From a virus, in the IMG/VR virus record IMGVR_UViG_3300028392_001314, positions 1-40,688 of that record: 40,688 nucleotides of DNA; one strand, written 5' to 3'. Both the position numbers and the translations under genes were made by a program. This document shows, piece after piece, positions 1 through 6,538 of the stretch (its first letter is position 1; each line of letters starts with the position of its first letter). The notes under the pieces were generated by a model, which made no database searches, had not been told where the DNA came from, and saw only the letters and a list, made by a program, of their open reading frames with translations.

Positions 1-949
1 GTTCTTTCTTTTTCGGTGGAACTGGAGCAACAGGAGCATGCGTTTTTACACCGCTGGCTTTACCATTTGGGAATGCTCTTTCAACATCAGAAGAATACAT
101 ACCTTCTTCAAGTTCGGCTTCTTCTTTCATGCCCTTTTTTGCAGCATAGAAAGCAGCGAGTGCCATTTGACGACGCTTCTCTGAAGATTTACCAGCAAAC
201 TGTGGATTCTTAGAATGTACGAAGTCATCAATATAAGCAGCAGCACCCATAGATGGTTTCAATACTTCATCAACCTGTTTTGGTAAATGTGGAGTTACTT
301 TGAATTTGTGTAGTTTACCATCACCGAGTTCTTTATTTGCTTGAATGTGGACTTGTTTACCATCATTCTTCATAACTCTACCATGCATCTTGTCGCCAGT
401 CTTAGATGCATAAAAGTCAACTTCTCTATTAGCTGGCTGGTGAATGTCATGTTTAGCGTGGTCTGGGTGCATCAATCCATGTGATGCATATTCGCGACCA
501 TTGATAAATGCTTCATCAACTTGAGTTTCTTCAGCCATACCAAAGTGTTGTTTCTTCAACTTATCTTTTTCTGGATTGTACTCATTATAAGTTGCGTTCA
601 AATGTTTGTTCAAAGAAGAACGAGCAAGATCACGAGCACGGCTCATTGGTCCATGTTTTGCGCCAGACTTATCAGTAATAACACCTTTAGTAGTCTTATA
701 TGGTTTGTCAAATGGTGGCTCATCAGCAGTTTCGCTAACTACTTTTTTCTTTTTATTGCGAAGAATCTTAAAGTCTTGATCATCTAATTCACCATTGTGG
801 TTCTTGTCAAGATTCTTTTGTCCACCTTTTAATTCTTCTTTAACAGTGTTGCATGAACACTTGCTCATTTTCTCGCCACAACCTTTACATGTTTCTTCTT
901 TTTTATTTTCTGAAAGAAGACGCTTATATGTTTGATCCAAATTTTCCAT
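1..949 (-). CDS. Hypothetical protein with EF-hand-like loop (3' end outside window)
   Basis: The reading frame opens with ATG at 949, preceded by a good AGGGG ribosome site, and stays open to the window edge (316 codons, no stop seen). Visible features are a short cysteine cluster (C21, C24, C31, C33) and a 12-residue loop from D48 to D59 (DKNHNGELDDQD) that fits an EF-hand calcium loop, with D in place of the usual E at position 12. The rest is lysine-rich, charged and probably partly disordered. An EEGMYSSD motif near residue 280 recurs as KEDMYSSD in the 766-residue protein at 1417-3717. The N-terminus (MENLDQTYKRLLSE) ends in L-S-E, a possible prohead-protease site. It follows the Dps gene after 3 bases and belongs to the same late operon. 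The function is unknown; a structural or packaged protein is an inference. Confidence 0.8.
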   Translation of the reverse strand, partial: MENLDQTYKRLLSENKKEETCKGCGEKMSKCSCNTVKEELKGGQKNLDKNHNGELDDQDFKILRNKKKKVVSETADEPPFDKPYKTTKGVITDKSGAKHGPMSRARDLARSSLNKHLNATYNEYNPEKDKLKKQHFGMAEETQVDEAFINGREYASHGLMHPDHAKHDIHQPANREVDFYASKTGDKMHGRVMKNDGKQVHIQANKELGDGKLHKFKVTPHLPKQVDEVLKPSMGAAAYIDDFVHSKNPQFAGKSSEKRRQMALAAFYAAKKGMKEEAELEEGMYSSDVERAFPNGKASGVKTHAPVAPVPPKKKE

Positions 950-952
950 CTA

Positions 953-1408
953 TTATTCCCCTGCCTTGTTTAATGTAGATCTAAGCATCCAAGCATGTTT
1001 CTTGTGAGCCATCATACGATCTTGAATATAATTTTGTAAACCGAATTCTTGCTGATTACCTGCTTCGTCATATGCTCTCATTAGAGAAGCCAATACTAAT
1101 TGATTAGTTGCGAACAAGTCATTCAACATACCAGTGTTATCTGTTCCAACAGTGATAACTTCATCAGGAACTGTTCTTGCTTTATCCAACTCTAATAGTG
1201 AGTGAATCGCACGACCTTGAATTTGACGAATCTGTTCAGCAGTGCTATCTAGACTGGCATATACTTCTGTGTAAATATTTTCAAAGAAGTCATGGAGCAT
1301 TGGGAATAACTTACCCTCTACATTCCAGTGGTAGCCATGTGACTTGATGTACATTTCGTGGCTATCAGCCAGTACAGTCTGCATTAATCTAATTAAAGTA
1401 GTTTCCAT
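953..1408 (-). CDS. Dps-family mini-ferritin
   Basis: The 151-residue protein has the Dps ferroxidase signature. In family proteins the iron site sits between two subunits of a dodecamer, where iron is oxidised with peroxide and DNA is protected from hydroxyl radicals. Visible ligands are H27 (in HWN), H39 (in LHD), E43, D54 and E58, with the same spacing as the E. coli set H51, H63, D67, D78 and E82; E43 replaces the usual Asp. The length is typical for the family, with no long basic tail for DNA binding. The start at 1408 has no Shine-Dalgarno sequence and lies exactly 5 nt after a CATAAATA late-type box, so the mRNA may be leaderless. It sits in a late cluster of probable capsid-internal proteins, so protection of packaged or incoming DNA is a plausible inferred role. 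Confidence 0.9.
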   Translation of the reverse strand: METTLIRLMQTVLADSHEMYIKSHGYHWNVEGKLFPMLHDFFENIYTEVYASLDSTAEQIRQIQGRAIHSLLELDKARTVPDEVITVGTDNTGMLNDLFATNQLVLASLMRAYDEAGNQQEFGLQNYIQDRMMAHKKHAWMLRSTLNKAGE

Positions 1409-1413
1409 AGGTA

Positions 1414-1421
1414 TATTTATG
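1414..1421 (-). promoter_or_regulatory. Late-type promoter box CATAAATA
   Basis: CATAAATA differs from the T4 late consensus TATAAATA only at the first base. It is followed by 5 nt (TACCT) and then the ATG of the Dps gene. With T4 spacing the +1 would be the A of that ATG. The TAA inside the box is the stop codon of the upstream gene (1417-1419). Confidence 0.5.
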
Positions 1422-3717
1422 TCTGATTATTAGTGTTAGAGAAGGCATCAAATGGAGCTGTATTAGAAATACTCAAAGTCTTATTGTCTTTAATATCTTT
1501 GTACTTCTTTTTAGTCTTTCCATCAGGATTCAATACCCATGCTTCATTTCTTTGCTTTTCCATTTTATCCAAGTGCTTTTGATACGCTGTCGCAGTATCA
1601 AGTTTAGTTGGATCATCAGCCTGAGCAGGTTTACCATTCATTTTGCTGGCAGCAAAGTTAATTCTTTTTGGATGAAACTTACGATCCTTGAATACCCAGT
1701 TACCATCCTTGTCCTGAACCTGAACCTTTTTGGTTTTAGTATCAGAACTATACATATCTTCTTTAAACTGACCATGTTTCTTCAGGTCGTTGTCGAACTG
1801 TTTTCTAGTTGCTTTATTAATACCAGCAAAACGCTTATCGCCTTTTTTATAGTTACCAGATTCGTCAGCTGCTTTAGCGTCTTTACCAGCAGCTGACTTA
1901 TACTTTCCCAAGAGATCAGTTGACAATTCGTCAATCATTTCGATTTCTTCATTGGTTTTGCGATTACCCATAACACGATCTAAAGCACGATCAACACCTG
2001 CCTTACGATTCTTACCCATATCCTTTTCGATACGATTATACATATCTGGCTTCACGCCAACTTTATCTAGATGTTTCTTAGTAGCTGCGCCATAATAATT
2101 GCCTGCTAATTTTGAAGAGATCTCATCAATGTGTTCAACTTCTTCGTGAATTTTGTAACCTTGTTTCTCTAAGTGTTTGCGAGCATGGTGTTCCATATCT
2201 GACTTAGAGTTAGTAGTCATGCCAGTTGTAACAGTGCGCTTATGTTTCTCGCCACCTTCTTTAGAAACTGTATATTCGTAAGTATGTTTTACTGGATCTG
2301 GTCCATTGTGATACTCATCATCTTCACGCTCACGCTTTCTGAAACCAGTGCGATTGTCATGAACACTTTCTGTTACATCAGTATCATAAGAACCAATATG
2401 TCCAGGAATTTGTTTCTTTAATTTACCATCGCCACCCTTAAGAACAGACATTGGTTTACCTGAAGATGGCTCGGCAATATCAACTGCCTTCTCTTTAGAT
2501 CCAGATTTCTTCATAAAATCTTTGTAACGCATGGCAATCTTTTTAGAATCCATTACTTCAGATTCTTCTTTTACATTTACCTTTGTGATTGCATTTTCTA
2601 AATCAGCGTTATGTTTTGCCATAACATCATCGGTAGTAATTGCTTTATGGTCATCCCAATAGTTATGAGATTGGTATTCACCAATACGACCTAGTGCTTG
2701 CTTTGCTTTGTTCTCTTCAGATTTTCTATCTTTACCATCTACCATTGACATGTAAGAATCAGTGTGCTTAATTGCATTTAAAACAGCGACACCATCTTCA
2801 ATGCCACCCTGTTCCCACTTAGAGATAGTTCCTTTAAAAGCATGGAATACTTTAGGATCTTTGTGGAAGTTTGTAGTTGTGTAATTCTTAAAGGAGATTT
2901 CGTTTGGATTTGCGTCAAGATTTTCTTCAATCTTTTTTCTTGATTGGGATACTTTATCGATCCACTTCTTCATCAAGTTGCCTGACTCATTTACTACAGT
3001 AATGTAGTTTGCGCCACGATCCATAATTTCATAGACGCCATCTTCATCTTTAACTCTATCGCCGACATTGAAGATTTTACCAGCGACATATTGTTCGCGA
3101 ATCTTTGTGCGCTCAAAGATAACATTCTCGCGAATAGGATCAAGTCCCATTCCCTTACGGAGATCATTCATTAAACGACGGGAGTCTAATTCTGTTAGAG
3201 TGTGCGGAACACCCTTTTTAAACTGTGTAAAATTACCAGTCTTGGCAGACTCACACATTTTAACATTTGATACAACGGAAACTGTATTGCTGTCTGGATC
3301 AACATCACCAGCGGAGATAACCTTAATGGTATCAAACTGATACATTGTTCCATTATGTTCTTTTAACTGCTGTTCGTATTCGCCAACTTTATCGGCAAAG
3401 GTAACAACAGTAAGATGCTTATACTTCTTACTTAATTCAGATGCCATCTCCACAATGGAAGTAATTCCTTCAGACGACTTGAAGTTTCCCTCAGCGAACA
3501 TACGCTGTAGGAAGTAAACTTTTCTATCTGCTGGGAGTGGGTTTAGTTTCTTGTCTTCGTTTGCAGAAGCGTAGATAACATGGTCGCCGTTGTTGGCGAT
3601 AGATTGGACTGCTTTAACCAAATGTTCGTGCCCAGCTGTAGGTGGCTGGAACTGCCCGAAAGCTGCAACGACTTTATTGGAAGGTAATTCTCTGATTAAT
3701 TGCTTAAAGTTTTTCAT
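1417..3717 (-). CDS. Adenylyl/cytidylyltransferase-like domain fused to long repeat-bearing tail
   Basis: The 766-residue protein begins with a nucleotidyltransferase domain (about residues 12-190): strand VVAAFGQF, then PPTAGH (T-x-G-H active-site motif, residues 25-30), and a distal block ending in LRKGMGL that aligns with the neighbouring protein at 3763-4416. In this family the motif binds the phosphates of ATP or CTP for transfer to a small-molecule phosphate. The ISxxxxR-type motif is degraded here (VSNVKMC). The remaining roughly 550 residues are charged and contain two tandem copies of a unit starting IDE[IL]S..L.G.Y (about residues 525-585 and 588-648). The first ten residues, MKNFKQLIRE, match a T4-type capsid-targeting peptide with an I-x-E site. 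The start has GGAAAAAG upstream. Substrate unknown; a packaged protein is an inference. Confidence 0.78.
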   Translation of the reverse strand: MKNFKQLIRELPSNKVVAAFGQFQPPTAGHEHLVKAVQSIANNGDHVIYASANEDKKLNPLPADRKVYFLQRMFAEGNFKSSEGITSIVEMASELSKKYKHLTVVTFADKVGEYEQQLKEHNGTMYQFDTIKVISAGDVDPDSNTVSVVSNVKMCESAKTGNFTQFKKGVPHTLTELDSRRLMNDLRKGMGLDPIRENVIFERTKIREQYVAGKIFNVGDRVKDEDGVYEIMDRGANYITVVNESGNLMKKWIDKVSQSRKKIEENLDANPNEISFKNYTTTNFHKDPKVFHAFKGTISKWEQGGIEDGVAVLNAIKHTDSYMSMVDGKDRKSEENKAKQALGRIGEYQSHNYWDDHKAITTDDVMAKHNADLENAITKVNVKEESEVMDSKKIAMRYKDFMKKSGSKEKAVDIAEPSSGKPMSVLKGGDGKLKKQIPGHIGSYDTDVTESVHDNRTGFRKREREDDEYHNGPDPVKHTYEYTVSKEGGEKHKRTVTTGMTTNSKSDMEHHARKHLEKQGYKIHEEVEHIDEISSKLAGNYYGAATKKHLDKVGVKPDMYNRIEKDMGKNRKAGVDRALDRVMGNRKTNEEIEMIDELSTDLLGKYKSAAGKDAKAADESGNYKKGDKRFAGINKATRKQFDNDLKKHGQFKEDMYSSDTKTKKVQVQDKDGNWVFKDRKFHPKRINFAASKMNGKPAQADDPTKLDTATAYQKHLDKMEKQRNEAWVLNPDGKTKKKYKDIKDNKTLSISNTAPFDAFSNTNNQT

Positions 3718-3762
3718 CTTTTTCCATCTATAAAATAATATTACTAGTATTATTTAGGTCTT

Positions 3763-4416
3763 TTAATCTTTATGCCCCATACCTTTACGAACATCGTGAT
3801 ACATAGCGTCTTTATGTTTTGCGCTCATACCTGTTGGAGCACCAGCATGGAACGCTGTCTTATTACCTGAAGCAGCATGTTCGCGCATTTTACTGGCAGA
3901 GATACCAGTCGTTCCTTCAGCATCTGGATCACGCTCGCCAGAAGAGTGAACAGTGATAGACTTGAAATTATAGTGACCATGGGCAGATGGCACATTGTTA
4001 TATTTGTGTAAGAGTTTATGCATCTCTTCATGACGATCAGAACCAGCAACTACATGAAGATGTTGCGCCCCAGTAGAATGTGCTCGAGCAGCATGGTGAA
4101 GGATAGTAGGGTGTTCTTTACTAGCAGCAGTTACATTAGTTCCAGGAAAAGCATTCTTGGCATGCTTAACTTTCTGTGCAGCAGTCAATGGATTCTTCTT
4201 AGCATCTTGACTGTGAGAAACAATAACAACATGGTCAGCGTTATGTTTCTTGGCAACTTCATGCACTTTATTAACTACTGCTTGGTGACCATGAGTAATT
4301 GGATTCATGCGACCGAATGCCATTACCTTATGGGATTTAAGAGAAACAGATCCATCTGTTTTTTCTTTTCCACCTAGTTCTTCTAGGATAGCAACAAAAC
4401 TTTTAAACGATAACAT
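3763..4416 (-). CDS. Adenylyltransferase-like protein (NMNAT/PPAT fold)
   Basis: A 217-residue protein with both nucleotidyltransferase signatures: GRMNPITHGH at residues 35-44 (T-x-G-H type, as in phosphopantetheine adenylyltransferase) and ISASKMR at 172-178 (the ISSTxxR motif of NMN adenylyltransferases). This predicts transfer of AMP from ATP onto a mononucleotide or a similar phosphate, and NAD synthesis is one candidate. It is paralogous to the first 190 residues of the next gene; both end their domain with [LV]RKGMG[LH]. I start it at ATG 4416, which overlaps the previous stop as TAATG and gives the N-terminus MLSFKSFVAILEE, like its neighbours; a GTG at 4428 is less likely. The L-E-E at 11-13 could be a prohead protease site. 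The protein is very histidine-rich. Confidence 0.82.
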   Translation of the reverse strand: MLSFKSFVAILEELGGKEKTDGSVSLKSHKVMAFGRMNPITHGHQAVVNKVHEVAKKHNADHVVIVSHSQDAKKNPLTAAQKVKHAKNAFPGTNVTAASKEHPTILHHAARAHSTGAQHLHVVAGSDRHEEMHKLLHKYNNVPSAHGHYNFKSITVHSSGERDPDAEGTTGISASKMREHAASGNKTAFHAGAPTGMSAKHKDAMYHDVRKGMGHKD

Positions 4417-5054
4417 TAGCAATTCCACTTTCTCAATGCGAGTGCCTTACGAGTTGGCTCACCATTAGGTTTCTTCATTGGACCTTCTACGCCAGACATA
4501 CGAGCACAGAAAGATTTACGGCGATTAGCAGCTTTGCTTCCTGGCTTCAATTTAGAAGGAGGAGTTGTCACTGGTGCTTTAAGATGTCCACCAAATTTAT
4601 TATTGTAGTAGTCGCGACCCTTTTGGGTTAGACCACCTGTTGGATTCTTATAACCCTTAGCATCTTCTTCGATTTCGACTTCTTCATTCTTAGGTTTCTT
4701 ACCAGCTTTTTTCATAGCGATAGCAGTGGCTGCTTGTTTTGCCCAGTTCGCTGCAGTTTCTAACAACTCTTCATCAGAAACTTCATCAAGACTTTCCCAT
4801 ACTGTTTCTGAATCTAACTCATTAGTTTCAGCCAAGTGTTCAACGAATTGTTCAATTATATCGAATTGGGATTCTACTTCTTCTTTCTTAGAAGTTGCCT
4901 CAGATGCTTTGAAGTCAGCAGCAGATGGAGCACCCTTGCTTCCTGGCTTGCGCATACGCTCACCAGAACCATTTTTGATTCGTTCTTGTTTAGCATGGAT
5001 GTTATCCCACAACCCACGCTTACCTTCTTCAAGATATTCTTTAAATGATACCAT
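4416..5054 (-). CDS. Phage protein with DUF6321-like C-terminus, predicted capsid-internal
   Basis: 212 residues. The last 48 carry a pattern I recall from an uncharacterised phage family (DUF6321-like): KPGSKAANRRKSFCARMSG, then a GPMKK block and the terminal ALRKWNC. The family assignment is from memory and is not checked. The middle is acidic and then lysine-rich, without an enzyme motif. The N-terminus MVSFKEYLEE aligns position by position with the T4 internal-protein targeting peptide, ending in L-E-E. The start at 5054 has an AGAGGAATAAT ribosome site that contains the stop of the preceding gene. It sits between a 59-residue gene and the adenylyltransferase-like gene, which it overlaps by one base. 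Confidence 0.75.
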   Translation of the reverse strand: MVSFKEYLEEGKRGLWDNIHAKQERIKNGSGERMRKPGSKGAPSAADFKASEATSKKEEVESQFDIIEQFVEHLAETNELDSETVWESLDEVSDEELLETAANWAKQAATAIAMKKAGKKPKNEEVEIEEDAKGYKNPTGGLTQKGRDYYNNKFGGHLKAPVTTPPSKLKPGSKAANRRKSFCARMSGVEGPMKKPNGEPTRKALALRKWNC

Positions 5055-5055
5055 A

Positions 5056-5235
5056 TTATTCCTCTATAATTGTCAATCGGTTTGGATTTGATTCTTCTTT
5101 CCACAACTGAACATCTTTTTCTACGAGTTGAGTTTTCTCAAGAGCCTTTTCCGCAACAACTTCTTTTGTTTGTTCAGGATTTTGTTCTGCGTATTTTTCT
5201 AATTCTTTAAGTGCTGCTGCAATTAGGTTTGACAT
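5056..5235 (-). CDS. Small acidic hypothetical protein (59 aa)
   Basis: I choose ATG 5235 because AGGAAG lies just upstream and because longer starts would run far into the previous gene. The 59 residues are alanine-, glutamate- and lysine-rich (start MSNLIAAALKELEKYAEQ) and should form a long amphipathic helix. There is no signal peptide and no known motif. It lies one base after the ligase-like gene and one base before the DUF6321-like gene, so it is surely co-expressed with them. A scaffold-like or packaged role is only a guess. Confidence 0.65.
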   Translation of the reverse strand: MSNLIAAALKELEKYAEQNPEQTKEVVAEKALEKTQLVEKDVQLWKEESNPNRLTIIEE

Positions 5236-5236
5236 A

Positions 5237-6454
5237 TTATTCTTCCTTTGGTTTTCTTGACTTGAGTAAGTTTGCTTTGGCAAACTCAGAACGATTAACT
5301 AACTTAGATGGTTCAGTTTTACCATTATGTTCATGATTAATAACGAAACCCTCTGGCTTAGATTCTTTGCCTTCGATATGATGTTCGTATTTGTCATGAC
5401 CAGACTCAAGATGTTTAACCAGAGTATTCTTGGCTTGAGCCAAGTGGTGATGCATGTTTAATAAGTTATCATAATGTCCCTTGTTCTTTTCAACATGGGC
5501 AACTTGAGAAGCACCTTCGGCTTTGTGTTTTGCTTGACCAGCTTCTGATTTCAACTTAGATGCTTTCTTTTCATGAACATCATTAAGGTGTTGTTGAAAA
5601 CCCTTAGCAGTTGGAATCTCATCATGACGAACTGTCTTGTTGATGTATGTTCCAAGATGACCAGTATCACCACTATGCGTTTTATGAACTGCGTTATACA
5701 TTTTAGAACCATGAGTATCATGAATTGCTTTAGCAGCATTCATATGCTTATGGAATTCGTCTTGTGATTTTTGTGGATAACTAATCTTGCTAGTATCATG
5801 ACTAGCATCATGGTGGTGAACATCAGGATGTTGACCAAAGTCTTTGTGATTTACATCGTGGTGAGCAGACATAGAAGCAATGTCTTTACCATGATATTGA
5901 GTATGAACAGCGATACCTACTTTAGACTTTGCGATTTTCTTTGCTTCATCGCCATGAGCAGTGTAAGTAATTGTATTTGGAGTAAAGGAAGATTTTCCTG
6001 TTTTCTTGTCATGAGTAACAGAACCTTTATCGCCACCAGAGTGCATCAAGTCACCTTGATAAACACCTTTCTTTGGTGTAACTTTTGGTAGGTGCTCAAG
6101 AGCAGCTTTAAGGTGATGAACAAGACCAGGAGCATGACCATGATTCTTTTCGATGTCTGCTGGAGTGTGATTAATCTTTGGGTCTTTATTGAACGCAGAC
6201 TTTGTAGCTACAAAGAACTTTCCGTTCTTAGGATGGTGTCCAAAAACAACAGCTGGAGAACCATCATATTTTGTAGTGAGGTTACTGTTATTAGAACCAG
6301 ACTTCATATGCTCATGAGCATGAGTCAATGCGCCATGGGCATGTTCGAAACCCTCATGACCATGGAACAGTGGACGATCCTCTGGATGAGTAATATGTTT
6401 AAGTTTAGAGCCTTCTTCGGCTTCTTCCTTCAGGAATGTCTGGAACGATTTCAT
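5237..6454 (-). CDS. Ligase-like covalent nucleotidyltransferase, predicted capsid-internal
   Basis: The 405-residue protein carries what look like the core motifs of the ATP-dependent ligase/capping superfamily: motif I KYDG at 62-65 (K62 would take the AMP), motif IV EGFVI at 368-372 and motif V with K384 in SKLVNR. The family seals or caps nucleic acid through an enzyme-AMP intermediate. About 150 residues between motifs I and IV are extremely rich in His and Lys. I recall an uncharacterised phage family with the same KxDGSPAVVFG block (possibly DUF6267, not checked). The start is ATG 6454 with AGAGGG upstream; the longer frame to 6499 would begin inside the promoter. The N-terminus MKSFQTFLKE is almost a conservative copy of the T4 capsid-targeting peptide. 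It is the first gene after a strong dual promoter. Confidence 0.75.
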   Translation of the reverse strand: MKSFQTFLKEEAEEGSKLKHITHPEDRPLFHGHEGFEHAHGALTHAHEHMKSGSNNSNLTTKYDGSPAVVFGHHPKNGKFFVATKSAFNKDPKINHTPADIEKNHGHAPGLVHHLKAALEHLPKVTPKKGVYQGDLMHSGGDKGSVTHDKKTGKSSFTPNTITYTAHGDEAKKIAKSKVGIAVHTQYHGKDIASMSAHHDVNHKDFGQHPDVHHHDASHDTSKISYPQKSQDEFHKHMNAAKAIHDTHGSKMYNAVHKTHSGDTGHLGTYINKTVRHDEIPTAKGFQQHLNDVHEKKASKLKSEAGQAKHKAEGASQVAHVEKNKGHYDNLLNMHHHLAQAKNTLVKHLESGHDKYEHHIEGKESKPEGFVINHEHNGKTEPSKLVNRSEFAKANLLKSRKPKEE

Positions 6455-6474
6455 TGGATACCCTCTTATTCTTA

Positions 6475-6482
6475 TATTTATA
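6475..6482 (-). promoter_or_regulatory. Late promoter box TATAAATA
   Basis: A perfect T4 late consensus on the minus strand that shares its first base with the -10 box of the sigma70-type promoter just upstream. It leaves a leader of about 15 nt with an AGAGGG ribosome site before ATG 6454. Late transcription by gp55 fits a cluster of predicted capsid proteins. Confidence 0.7.
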
Positions 6483-6510
6483 TTATACCTGATTTGCAAA
6501 TATATGTCAA
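6482..6510 (-). promoter_or_regulatory. Consensus sigma70 promoter (TTGACA-17-TATAAT)
   Basis: The -35 TTGACA (6510-6505) and -10 TATAAT (6487-6482) are perfect, with a 17-bp spacer ending in CAGG. It faces the ligase-like gene at 6454. The same ATCAGG/TTCAGG-TATAAT junction recurs upstream of dexA and of the 51-residue gene. Confidence 0.85.
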
Positions 6511-6513
6511 GTA

Positions 6514-6538
6514 ATAACCCTACGACTGGTAGGGTTAT
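6514..6538 (-). terminator. Hairpin, AACCCTAC family
   Basis: A perfect 10-bp stem (6514-6523 with 6529-6538) with a 5-nt loop; it includes the stop codon of the gene ending at 6535. There is no strong U-run after it, so it may be a weak terminator or an mRNA 3'-end stabiliser. Similar hairpins lie at 27354 and 29638. Confidence 0.6.

Noticed and set aside
16-787. Plus-strand frames at the left end
   Set aside because: They lie opposite the well-supported minus-strand frame that starts at 949 and have no ribosome sites.
3718-3762. Promoter-like AT-rich palindrome around ACTAGT before the 766-residue gene
   Set aside because: No -35 or late consensus fits; it is probably only an AT-rich spacer.
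6455-6499. Longer start (MQIRYN...) for the ligase-like gene
   Set aside because: It would start within the -35/-10 region of a consensus promoter, lacks a ribosome site and destroys the match to the capsid-targeting peptide at MKSF.
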